DNA of 64,000 bases from an uncultured Thermogutta sp. (lineage in GTDB: Bacteria; Planctomycetota; Planctomycetia; Pirellulales; Thermoguttaceae), in assembly GCA_937128505.1 (NCBI GenBank), contig CAKZMM010000162.1:17896-81895 (forward strand), read 5' to 3'. This document shows, in pieces, positions 27,340 through 36,282 of this stretch. A program made the position numbers and the translations under genes. Position 1 is the first letter of the stretch. Every line of letters begins with the position of its first letter. The notes under the pieces are model-generated. The model saw nothing but the letters and a program-made list of their open reading frames with translations, was not told the origin of the DNA and did not search any database.

Positions 27340-29382
27340 ATGAATGCTCTGCTCGTTACGCTGATTTGTATGGCGGCCCTTTTAGCCGGGTATTTCATCT
27401 ATGGGCGGTTTTTGGCACGCCGGGTATTTGGTTTGGACCCGAATCGCTCCACCCCGGCCCATCAATTCACAGATGGGATCGATTTTGTGCCAGCTCGGAC
27501 GCCGGTTTTATTTGGGCATCATTTCGCCTCCATCGCCGGTTTGGGGCCGATTCTTGGTCCGGCAATCGCGCTGATTTGGGGGTGGGTTCCCGCCGTTCTT
27601 TGGGTCATTTTAGGAGCGATCTTCATTGGGGCGGTACATGATCTGAGCGCGTTGGTGGTCAGCCTTCGGCATCAGGGGCGGTCGATCGGCGATATTTGCC
27701 GCGAGCTGATCAGCCCTCGGGCGCGAGCACTGGCTCTGACCATCACATTCTTTTTGCTCGCCTTGGCGATGGGTTCGTTTGTGTTGGCTATCTCCGATCT
27801 TTTGGTCAATTATAATCCCGACGCGATCATCCCTTCGGTCGGCTTGATGTTGGTGGCGATGGTAATCGGGGTGGCAGTGTATCGCTATCGGGCAGGGTTG
27901 ACCGGGGCTACGATCCTCGGTTTGGGCCTGTTTGCCGGACTTATCGTTTGGGGGATGTTTCAGCCGGTCTGTACGTATTGGCTATTCTTCTCACCGGAAC
28001 AACGCGAGCAATTGGTGCAGTTGGCCCAGGAACCGATCGCGGACTCGCAAGGCCGGGAAATCGCACCGGCCTTTCAGTGGCGAGCCCCGTATGGAGCTGC
28101 GCAGATACTCCAGCATTTTGCTATGGTGGAACGGGCATCTCATGAGCGCATGGCTATCGCGGGACCGCAGGAAGCCGCGGGAATCGAGCGAGCCGTTCAG
28201 CCCGTCTTGGCCCAGTGGTCTGGGTTTCGCACCTCCCTGAGTGAGACACAGAATGCGTGGATTGTGGCCTTGCTGATCTACGGGTTTCTTGCCTCGGTGC
28301 TTCCGGTTTGGTTACTGCTTCAGCCACGCGATTACATCAATAGCTTTCAGCTTTACTTCGCACTTCTGACCCTATTTTTAGGATTGGTCGTCGCGGCAGC
28401 CGTCGGCTCGCCGCTGGCCACGATCCATGCGGCGGCTTTTCGGCCGGTGGTCCCCTTGGAACCGCTAAAGCCAGGACAATCTCTAGCAGAGGTCCCGCAC
28501 GCGCCTTCGTGGTTTCCGCTACTTTTTGTGACGATTGCCTGTGGGGCAGTCAGTGGGTTCCACTCGTTGGTCTCCAGCGGTACCACCGTGAGGCAACTGG
28601 ATCGAGAAACCGCCGCTTTGCCCGTGGGATACGGGGCGATGCTGACGGAAGCGGCGTTAGCGGTTCTGGTAATTGCTGCGTGTGCTGCCGGGCTAGGGGC
28701 GGCTGCATGGCAGGCAGGAGGCGAATATGCGAGTTGGAAGGGATTAGGGGGGGCTGGCCTAGCGGTGCAACTAAGTGCCGTAGTCCGGGGCGGGGCGAAT
28801 TACTTGGCATTCCTCGGAATTCCCCCACGATTGGGTTCGGCCATCTTGGCGGTGACGATCGTCGCTTTCGCCCTGACTACCCTGGATACGGCGACCAGGC
28901 TGCTGCGATTCAACGTCGAGGAATTGTGCCGCACCGTTGGGCTCCGGGCTTTGGCCAATCGGTATTTTGCGTCCCTTGTGGCTGTGCTGTCCATCGGGGG
29001 ATTCGCGTTTTTGCTCTCCACCGGTGGAAAGACCCTTTGGACGCTCTTCGGCACAAGCAACCAGCTTTTGGCGGGGTTGACCCTTTTGGCAGTATCGGTG
29101 TTTTTATATAAGTTGGGGCGACCGGTTCTGTACACGCTGGTGCCGATGCTGTTGATGCTGGCGATCTCCATCTACGCCTTATCGCAGCAACTTTTGGGAT
29201 TCATTCGGGGAGCGAACGGGCCCTTAGTCGTCGTGACGGTGACGATCTTGGGGATTGCCGGGTGGCTGATCGTCGAGGCTTCCGCGGCACTACTCCGCGA
29301 AAAAAGCAGGCGGCGGCAGCCTCCGCAAGAACTGGCTCCACCGAGCGAAGTTGGCCGGGTGGCCGAGCTTGCCTCGCGATAG
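27340..29382 (+). CDS. cstA: CstA-family carbon starvation / peptide or pyruvate transporter
   Basis: 680 residues with many membrane spans. The start is diagnostic of CstA: GYFIYGRFLARRVFG, GIDFVPARTPVLFGHHFASIAGLGPILGP split over residues about 18-75, then AVHDLSALVVSLRHQGRSIG. Later motifs SVLPVWLLLQPRDYIN and HSLVSSGTTVRQLD also fit. CstA and its relative BtsT move peptides or pyruvate across the inner membrane; the substrate here is open. Oddity: a hydrophilic stretch of about 90 residues (about 214-302) interrupts the membrane part. A GGGAG site lies close upstream of the ATG. glgX is 212 bases upstream on the same strand. Confidence 0.93.
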   Translation: MNALLVTLICMAALLAGYFIYGRFLARRVFGLDPNRSTPAHQFTDGIDFVPARTPVLFGHHFASIAGLGPILGPAIALIWGWVPAVLWVILGAIFIGAVHDLSALVVSLRHQGRSIGDICRELISPRARALALTITFFLLALAMGSFVLAISDLLVNYNPDAIIPSVGLMLVAMVIGVAVYRYRAGLTGATILGLGLFAGLIVWGMFQPVCTYWLFFSPEQREQLVQLAQEPIADSQGREIAPAFQWRAPYGAAQILQHFAMVERASHERMAIAGPQEAAGIERAVQPVLAQWSGFRTSLSETQNAWIVALLIYGFLASVLPVWLLLQPRDYINSFQLYFALLTLFLGLVVAAAVGSPLATIHAAAFRPVVPLEPLKPGQSLAEVPHAPSWFPLLFVTIACGAVSGFHSLVSSGTTVRQLDRETAALPVGYGAMLTEAALAVLVIAACAAGLGAAAWQAGGEYASWKGLGGAGLAVQLSAVVRGGANYLAFLGIPPRLGSAILAVTIVAFALTTLDTATRLLRFNVEELCRTVGLRALANRYFASLVAVLSIGGFAFLLSTGGKTLWTLFGTSNQLLAGLTLLAVSVFLYKLGRPVLYTLVPMLLMLAISIYALSQQLLGFIRGANGPLVVVTVTILGIAGWLIVEASAALLREKSRRRQPPQELAPPSEVGRVAELASR

Positions 29383-29383
29383 T

Positions 29384-29440
29384 CGACCGCCGACTCCCCA
29401 ACCTGCCGCCAACTCCTCAATCTATCGCCGACTCCTCGCA
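29384..29440. repeat. Three degenerate 18-20 bp units after the CstA-family gene
   Basis: Three units with core GCCGACTCCTC (GCCGACTCCCC, GCCAACTCCTC, GCCGACTCCTC) begin directly after the stop codon, in the convergent gap 29383-29827. The rest of that gap shows no gene or clear terminator. Confidence 0.55.
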
Positions 29441-29827
29441 TGCAATCACCGGGAGAAAAGCTGACCTCACGATGCCCAATACCGGGGGAAATGGAGAACG
29501 ATTGTGGGCAGAACCAGGGGCGGCAAAGAGAACTGGCAAATCGCACGCGGTTGGCTCCGATTCTGGTTTGTAATGCCCCTGCAAATTATCTTCTGATTCT
29601 GAGTGAGGATTTCCTCGAAGGCGCGGTCAGGTTTTTTGATTCTCAAACTGTAAACGGAAACGCCGGTTGTCTGCCGTAAGGCCGTAAAGGGTAGTGGGTT
29701 ACATGTGATCTAAGAGTGTGTCGATTCCGTGCCGTCACCGACGCCCGGCGGGTCGTTTTCTCACCGTTTTCCGCCCGTTCTAACCGACGTCGTTTACAGT
29801 TTGAGTTGATTCCGGCTTTGATCCCGG

Positions 29828-30895
29828 CTAGTAGGCACCGCGCTGGCTGAGGACGCTCAGCGGGGTTTTCCACAGGAGCCACAGGTCGGTCCAAAGACTC
29901 TGATTCTGCACGTACCAAAGGTCCATTTTCACCCATTCGCTGAAGCCGATTTGGGATCGGCCACTGATCTGCCACAAACAAGTCAGCCCTGGTTTTACGG
30001 CAAGCCGGCGCAGTTGCCAGGGATGGTAGCGGATAACCTCTTGGGGCACGGGCGGCCGTGGTCCCACCAGCGACATTTCGCCACGCAAAACATTGATCAG
30101 TTGCGGCAGCTCGTCGATGCTCGTTCGGCGAAGGAAGCGGCCGATCGGCGTTACCCGCGGGTCGCGGCGGTTCTTGAAAACGGGACCTTCTTGCTCGTTG
30201 GAGACTTCGTGCTGACGAAGGTGTGCGTCCGGGTACATCGTTCGGAACTTGTACATGGTAAAGAGCTTGCCGCATTCGCCCACGCGGGTTTGAGCGAAGA
30301 TCGGGCGTCCTTTGGTGGTGATCCAAAGCACGATGTAGGTGATCAACAGGAGGGGGGATAACAGAACCAAAAGTCCTAGGGCACCCACGATATCGAGGGT
30401 CCGCTTGATGATTCGGTATCCGGGATGACGGTTGCCTTCCGGGGGGACGATCTTCAAACCCAAGGCTAACCGGGCGGCAATCCGGGCCGAAAACTCGTTA
30501 TAAATTGGGGGATCGGAGTGTGGGGCGGAACTCGGGCTTGCCAAATTCTGGGTTTTGAGGAGAGTGGGCCCGGCCAGCAGGCGGGATTCCTTTACAGACG
30601 ATGCTCGCCCTGCCTCTTGCGTAGTAAGCTTCCCGGAGATACGTGCTCCCGCATTATGAGTAGTGTTTTCCCGGGGGGAGATTTGCCGAGGTCCACAAAA
30701 AGTTTCTGAATGATCTTGAGCCGGTCGCGCTAGGTTACCGTCCTCTTCAGTGATTTCGGCTCGATCTGGACTCCGCTGAGAAGCCGCGTTCACGAAGTTT
30801 CCGGGCGCGGAGATTGGGGGGCTTTCCGGCAGAACGCCCTCCGGCAGGAGGTTTTTCGGCACGAACATAATAGTGATTTCCGCCCTCTTCGTCAT
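29828..30895 (-). CDS. Bacterial sugar transferase (polyprenyl-phosphate sugar-1-P transferase)
   Basis: 355 residues from ATG 30895, with AGAGGTG upstream; a GTG one codon earlier is the alternative. Residues 1 to about 155 are low complexity and show no membrane spans, unlike WcaJ/WbaP which have four. The catalytic module starts at about 160: a membrane re-entrant segment ([18 protein letters not shown]), FTMYKFRTM, then [22 protein letters not shown] with the catalytic Asp-Glu. It should start a polysaccharide repeat unit by moving a sugar phosphate to undecaprenyl phosphate. It is the last gene of the minus arm of the polysaccharide locus. Sugar specificity unknown. Confidence 0.93.
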   Translation of the reverse strand: MTKRAEITIMFVPKNLLPEGVLPESPPISAPGNFVNAASQRSPDRAEITEEDGNLARPAQDHSETFCGPRQISPRENTTHNAGARISGKLTTQEAGRASSVKESRLLAGPTLLKTQNLASPSSAPHSDPPIYNEFSARIAARLALGLKIVPPEGNRHPGYRIIKRTLDIVGALGLLVLLSPLLLITYIVLWITTKGRPIFAQTRVGECGKLFTMYKFRTMYPDAHLRQHEVSNEQEGPVFKNRRDPRVTPIGRFLRRTSIDELPQLINVLRGEMSLVGPRPPVPQEVIRYHPWQLRRLAVKPGLTCLWQISGRSQIGFSEWVKMDLWYVQNQSLWTDLWLLWKTPLSVLSQRGAY

Positions 30896-31622
30896 CACTT
30901 TTCACCTCTTTAAGCGAGCTGACCGGGAGAAGCGAGGTTGATGAGCTTTCGGGACCATTCGACCTGCCGAGTCGGTCAGCAACTCTTCCGATGTCACACG
31001 GGCGATTCGGCCCCTGAGCACGGGCAACGCACTCGGAATTAGCCTTTCACTCAGGTTGAGTGACTTGGGTGGCAAAGCATGGGCCAATCCGCAGGCGGAT
31101 AGACAAAGACGGGAGCTAAAACGTAACTAACTACAGCTAAGAGACTTACGTGTTTGGAAATTCTTGCCAACCGACCTCGATGTTGCCTTTTTGCCAAGCC
31201 ATGTTGCCGAAAAGCTTTCTTGGCAAACCGGCGCTGATTTCGCCCCTGGTCGCTGTGGGGCGGGGACCATGCGCCCAAGAGCACCAACGCACGAAGCTGG
31301 GGGTATTCCCACTACGTAGGCGCAAAAGCGGCGTGAGGAGGTTAGGGACTTTGCGGCCCGCCGGGCCCCAGCAAGAGTTCGCCGAACAAACGCAAGGCGG
31401 GTGCGCGTGTCGGGGGCATGATGCCTGAGGAGAAAATCTTCTTTGAAAACAGGGGGAAACTCAGCGTTATTTTCGGGCCGGGGAATCCGGGGGGTGCGGC
31501 AGCACTCGCTTCAAAAGATCATACCTCCCATGGGAGGAATTCCGTGCCCGCTGTTCTAGACGCCTGTATAGTATAAGGATCATAACTCCCATGCGTGGAA
31601 TTCCGTGCGTAGTCTGGCATCC
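30896..31622. other. Intergenic region between sugar transferase and polymerase/ligase genes
   Basis: About 0.7 kb with no recognisable gene. Its right end contains the first two copies of the 61-bp-spaced repeat array that continues into the next gene. Confidence 0.5.
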
Positions 31623-31789
31623 TTAACCGCTTTTGCCAGATCGTACCTCCCGTGCGAGGAGTTCCGCATCGGTCACTGCGGGGGCGGGAAGATTTAAGCA
31701 TCCCACTTTTGCCGCGGGGAGTTCCGATAAGGGCCTTAACTGAGGGGATGCGTTATGAGATCCTACCTCTGCTGCGAGGAGTTCGGCGG
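31516..31789. repeat. Five 32-bp degenerate direct repeats spaced about 61 bp
   Basis: Copies start at 31516, 31577, 31638, 31697 and 31758 (spacings 61, 61, 59, 61). The first half follows AGATCNTACCTCCC and the second GGAGTTCCG. Copy 1 contains the perfect palindrome CCTCCCATGGGAGG and copies 3 and 5 keep CCTC...GAGG. The 27-29 bp between copies are not alike. Copies 3-5 lie inside the 3' end of the polymerase/ligase gene, where they encode ELLAAEV-like peptides, and copies 1-2 lie beyond its stop. The layout is CRISPR-like, but the repeats are degenerate and no cas gene is present. Confidence 0.8.
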
Positions 31790-33206
31790 TATGGGACCGC
31801 TGGGCAAGAGAGTTTTTGGCCGCACTTTTGTGGGCGTGTTGCTCGGCGGGTTGAGAGGGTGGCTCATGCGGCCCGGGGAGACGAAGACCGGCGAAAAAGA
31901 AGACGACCATGTTGAGCATCGGTATTAGCGCTACATCGTGGAATAGACCATTGACGAGATAACTTACGGCGGCTGCCCCCTGAAGCAGAGCAATCTGCTG
32001 AACCCAACTCGGCTGCCGGTAGCGCAATTGATCAATGGTGCGCTTAAGCCATCCGACAAGCACCGCCAGCCAAAGCAGGCTTCCCACGAGTCCCAATTCG
32101 GCTAAAAACCGTAAGAAGAGGTTGTGTTGCGTCAGGCCTTTGGTTCGCTCCAGCGGCAGACCATGCGAACGATCCGCAAGATATGGGGTTTTGACATGAT
32201 CGTAACGACCGAACCCACAGCCAAGAAGGGGATGATCTTTGAAGATCAGCCATGCAGACGCGGCAAGCAGCGGCCGTAGGGCGATGGAATCTTCCGCCGC
32301 TCCTGCCGTCAGATCGCGGTCGCGTTTGAGTCGCACAAGTCGCTCCCGGTAAAACCAGCCACCCACGATCGTCAAGGCTAAAAGAAAGGTCACTGCGGGC
32401 CATCGCCATCGCCGCGGCAACGCCCAGCCGAAAATAGCGAGGGTATTGACTGCCGTACTTAGCCAGACGCTGCGCGTGAGGGTCAGCACATTACCAATCC
32501 CAATGGTCGCAGCAGCCAGCAGGGCTCCCCACCGCAACCTAGGCCATTGGCGCAGACCCAGGATAAGGGCGGCCACCATTCCAAGACCGCTTAGAAGGCC
32601 AGAACCGATTGGATTAAGCAAAGGTCCTCGCGCACGGCCTAAAAACTCGGTGTATTCCGATTCCATAATATAGCGGGGGAAAACAAGCGTTTTGGCCGCG
32701 AATACCTCGGCAACAGCGGTCAGACTCAAGTAGAGCCCAAAGGCAATCATAGCCCCCAGGAGCCAGCCTCCGGAGGTCGGGTCAAGCTTCACATCTCGTG
32801 CCACCAGATAGATTCCCAGCGGCATGAGCCAAAAAAAGAGCAGTTGGGAAAGCGGCTCCGGAGCACCCACCACGGGCCGGGCTGCCGGATCGATTAACCG
32901 GTAATAACCCACGCTTAAGGCAATGAAAACCACAAAGCCGATGAGGAGTCGGTCGGTCCAATCCCAGGAACGGCTCCCGCGGCTGCGGAGCCCTCGCTGC
33001 CAGAGCCAATAGGCAAGAAGAATTCCCCAGAGCACCCGATCGATTGTAATGGGGACCATCCCGGTCTGGATCCGGAAGAAAGGATGTCCGAAACAACAGC
33101 CGGCCAAAAGCACAAGGAGACAGCCGGCAAGCAAGCCCCCCCAACGCAAGACAAGAGCAAGCCAGACTACTCCGGTAATGATCCCTATAACGAGAAAAAA
33201 TTCCAT
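31623..33206 (-). CDS. O-antigen ligase / Wzy-type polymerase family membrane protein
   Basis: 527 residues with about 11-12 membrane spans. The Wzy_C-type region has the GLTQHNLFLRFLAELGLVGS motif (His-Asn then Glu-Leu-Gly) after a large outside loop with GCGFGRYDH. It is likely the polymerase (or ligase) of the polysaccharide made by this locus. The last 60 residues are a tail of about 20-residue repeats with ELLAAEVGS, ELPAAKVGC and ELLAREVRS, coded by the DNA array at 31516-31789. That tail follows the last membrane span and probably adds nothing conserved. The gene lies between the sugar transferase and the Wzz-like gene on the same strand. Confidence 0.88.
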   Translation of the reverse strand: MEFFLVIGIITGVVWLALVLRWGGLLAGCLLVLLAGCCFGHPFFRIQTGMVPITIDRVLWGILLAYWLWQRGLRSRGSRSWDWTDRLLIGFVVFIALSVGYYRLIDPAARPVVGAPEPLSQLLFFWLMPLGIYLVARDVKLDPTSGGWLLGAMIAFGLYLSLTAVAEVFAAKTLVFPRYIMESEYTEFLGRARGPLLNPIGSGLLSGLGMVAALILGLRQWPRLRWGALLAAATIGIGNVLTLTRSVWLSTAVNTLAIFGWALPRRWRWPAVTFLLALTIVGGWFYRERLVRLKRDRDLTAGAAEDSIALRPLLAASAWLIFKDHPLLGCGFGRYDHVKTPYLADRSHGLPLERTKGLTQHNLFLRFLAELGLVGSLLWLAVLVGWLKRTIDQLRYRQPSWVQQIALLQGAAAVSYLVNGLFHDVALIPMLNMVVFFFAGLRLPGPHEPPSQPAEQHAHKSAAKNSLAQRSHTAELLAAEVGSHNASPQLRPLSELPAAKVGCLNLPAPAVTDAELLAREVRSGKSG

Positions 33207-33505
33207 GGGGTTTTTCGAGGATCCGGTAAAATCGGTCTTGGCAAAATATCCCGCTTTTTGCGTACAGGCGTAACTCCTCCTATGATCCTTCTCGGCTGCA
33301 CCGGGCTGGAAAGATTTCTTCTCACCGCGGGGGACTCACCCGTACGCCGACTGGGCGATGCCCCTCCGTAGCCCGAGACCTACCGCAGACTATGTGGCGG
33401 GAGCCGTTATACCTTTAACGAAAGTTCAGTCGGATTACGCCACAGCCGTCCGCGTTTTGACTGGGATTTGTTTAGGGGCCTCGGCCGGATTCTCGGCACT
33501 CCGCG

Positions 33506-35179
33506 CTAGTTTCCTTTGCGGTTCCGATTGCCATCGTTAGCTTTCGCATACGCTCTTTCGAACCATAGCCCACCGGCAATGGTGGTGGGGCCGGTAGGTA
33601 GGGGATCGGCAGAAGCGATGGCTACCGGCTTTGGGTCAGCGGTGCCGGTATCAGGCGTAGCAAGGTGCTTGCCGTCCGCTGCCTCCGGGATGGAAATCGT
33701 TCGCCCGTTTGACGCCACCGCCCGGAGGTTTGAACGGCCGGATAATTCGGGAAATTCCACCCCGTCTCGCCGCTCAGAGCTATCCTCGGTTTCGGCGGGC
33801 GCTGGTCCGCCGGTGGATTGGACATTCCACAGGACGATCCCCAAGCCGGTCAGCAGCCCGAGGAGCGTACCCCCGAAAAGTATGCTGAGGCTATCGGGGC
33901 CCGCCGGATCGATGGGGATTTCCGGCTCGTCAACCCGGGCAATCACACTGGTAGCCCGGGCGGTCGCTTGAGCGATGCGGGCTTCGGCGAGCTTTTGTTC
34001 GGCCCGTCGCAAAAGCTCGCTTCGGGTAGCCACCTCCTGCAATTGATGGTCATACTGAGTGCGGAGCGTTGCGAGCCGAGCCAAGCGACTTTGAATGGCC
34101 GAAAGCTCCTTTTCCAGGGTGGTTAGCTTCTTTTGGATAAGGCCCTTTTCTGCCGCCAGAGCTGCGGAAGCACGCTCGAGTTCCGTGCTCAATTGGGTTT
34201 CGATCGATTGCTCGGCCTCAAGCGCGACACGAACCGCCGGATGTTCGGCGGACATGTGGCCTAGAAGCTCGGCCCGGCGAAGCTGGGCTTCTGCCAACCC
34301 CTCACGGAACCGACGTAGGGGGCTGTAATAGTCCAAAAGAGCCGCCGGAATCGCTCCCGGTTCCGGGGCGCGAGTACCGTTTCCATCAAGCCAGCGAAGC
34401 AAGTTTTGAATCTCTTCGTGCTTTGTTCTCAGGCGATGGATTTCGGCCTGGGTATCGGCGGCCAATCGCCGCAACGAGGTTTCACCGGCGGACCATTGTT
34501 GGAGGCTTCGCAATTCGCCGAGGTCCTCGGCAACTTGGTTTTCGATTTCATGAAGTTCTTCGATCGCGGTACTGAGCTGGCTTTCCGCCAATTGCACGGC
34601 CTTTTGCATTTCCTCCACCATGCTTTGCCCCTGTTGATCGCGAAGTTGCTGATGCCGCGATTCAAGCTGGCGGCAGACGGCATCCAGCAGGCGGATGGCA
34701 CGATCCCGATAGCTATCGCGCACCGAGACATAGAAGATTTCGGTAGAGCCGAAATCGGCACCTTTCGGCGGGAGTAATTTCACCTGCCGACGCAAATCGC
34801 GGATGGCCCGTTCATCCGGCCACGATGTGCGGTTGTAGGCGGGCGGAGGACCGACCTCTTCCAATGCCGCCCGAAGTACCGAACGGCTGCGAAGGATTTC
34901 GAGGATGGTCTCTTGCACCTCTTTGAGTTGTTCGGCGTGGTCGAATTTTCCCGGCGCTCCTTGGCTCAAAGCGGCGTCGTTACGAACGATCAAGCCTTGC
35001 GAAACTTCCCATTTTTGCGGGCTAAAAAGGGCATAGCCCACTGCGGCCCCGACGATTAAAAGGGCAGGAACTGCACCTTCCCAAGGTCTGCTTTTAAGCC
35101 GTTTCCAGATCATCACGGGGGTCAAGCCGCCGGAGCGATTCTCGGGGCTGTCCGCGCGCCTAAAGAGATCTGTCACCAT
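33506..35179 (-). CDS. Wzz/GumC-type chain-length determinant protein
   Basis: 557 residues from ATG 35179, supported by GAGAGG five bases upstream; an ATG four codons earlier is less likely. Two membrane spans at about residues 36-53 and 430-452 flank a long periplasmic coiled coil rich in Glu, Leu, Arg and Gln. This is the Wzz/PCP layout, with GumC-like length. The usual Pro-rich motif before the second span is weak (IPIDPAGPDSLS). A cytoplasmic tail of about 100 residues follows, with no Walker motif, so the BY-kinase part is absent here. It should control polymer length or export. First gene of the minus arm. Confidence 0.88.
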   Translation of the reverse strand: MVTDLFRRADSPENRSGGLTPVMIWKRLKSRPWEGAVPALLIVGAAVGYALFSPQKWEVSQGLIVRNDAALSQGAPGKFDHAEQLKEVQETILEILRSRSVLRAALEEVGPPPAYNRTSWPDERAIRDLRRQVKLLPPKGADFGSTEIFYVSVRDSYRDRAIRLLDAVCRQLESRHQQLRDQQGQSMVEEMQKAVQLAESQLSTAIEELHEIENQVAEDLGELRSLQQWSAGETSLRRLAADTQAEIHRLRTKHEEIQNLLRWLDGNGTRAPEPGAIPAALLDYYSPLRRFREGLAEAQLRRAELLGHMSAEHPAVRVALEAEQSIETQLSTELERASAALAAEKGLIQKKLTTLEKELSAIQSRLARLATLRTQYDHQLQEVATRSELLRRAEQKLAEARIAQATARATSVIARVDEPEIPIDPAGPDSLSILFGGTLLGLLTGLGIVLWNVQSTGGPAPAETEDSSERRDGVEFPELSGRSNLRAVASNGRTISIPEAADGKHLATPDTGTADPKPVAIASADPLPTGPTTIAGGLWFERAYAKANDGNRNRKGN

Positions 35180-36282
35180 AAGGCCTCTCATTGGGTTTGA
35201 CCATGCTTGGGTGATTTCCGCTGATTTCGCCGTAACGATCAGGACATGCAGGTCGGCTCGGCTAAGGCGACTTCGTGCTTCGCTTTAAGCGTCCCAGCTT
35301 TGACCGCTAGACGCCTGTTCCGGACCCGCTTGACGAATGAGGGGGAGCAAACCGAATGCCGCGATCCGGCCGCCAGCATGCTCCGCGATCTTTTTCCCAG
35401 GAAATGACGGAAAAAAGTGGGCATTTTTATCCCGGATGATCCCGGGCAAGGCCGCCGCATGCTTCACCGGTGTTCGAAGATGACGGCCGAGTGTTGCCGA
35501 AAGTCAACGTGCTGTTGAACTGTGAGGACGAGGGGCGTCGGGTTGAGGAAATGATACGCGTTGATGTGAATGATCAACGCATCTTTGTGGTTGGTGCCTG
35601 CGGCGGCAAAAGGGTGTCGTTTCCGCGAAATGCCCGGTGGAATTGCTTGGTGGGTCCAGCAAACGTGTTGCGTTTAACAAGACGGACGATGCGTGCTCGG
35701 TTCAACTGAGAAGAGAGCTTGGTTTGCTTAGCGGCAAAATTAACTTTTGTCAGGGAAACAAGCGAAAAATCGTCAATTTCGCTTGGCAGAGGGCTTTATA
35801 TGACGCAAAGTTTCAAGGAAAGAACCAACGTTCGCCAAGTTTGCGCGATGCGAGTTTCCTTAAGGGTTCGAGTTTGTTTCGGTGCCATTGGGGGACTGCC
35901 CCACGGTGGATCGCACGGGCTTCGGAAATTTTCCGGCAGCCTGTTGGCGAAAATTAAGAAGGCAGCCGGCAGCGTACTCCAGAAGCCGGGCGTATCCCTT
36001 GTGTTTGAAGCATTGTACTGAGTGGTTGAAGCATCGTACCCAGTGGTCGAAGCATCCTCTTGAGTGGTTGAAGCGTCGTACCGAGTGGTTGATGGGTTTT
36101 TACCGTCGGCGCGAAAGGGCGTTGGCAACCTCACGCGATGGGAAACGTTTTTTGGGCATTAAGACCCAGCCTCTGAGTCACATGAGCTACAACCTCAAAG
36201 GCTTCGGCATCAAGTGCTGAGAAAGAAGCAAGATTTAACGCGTGAACTGCCCTTTTGGTCGAGGGAGGGAGATTGAATTTGC
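35180..36282. other. Divergent promoter region of the polysaccharide locus
   Basis: About 1.1 kb between the two divergent arms. It must hold both promoters. No gene is recognisable. The right part carries the 21-bp array at 36001-36100. Confidence 0.6.
36001..36100. repeat. Four phased 21-bp units (GTGGTTGAAGCATCGTACC type)
   Basis: Units start at 36001, 36022, 36043 and 36064, with a truncated fifth at 36085. They agree at most positions (GTGGTTGAAGC then TCGTACC). The array is about 180 bases upstream of the FemAB-like gene. Confidence 0.85.

Noticed and set aside
31516..31789. CRISPR array
   Set aside because: Repeats differ from each other at many positions, part of the array is coding, and no cas gene is in the window. 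Kept only as a spaced repeat.
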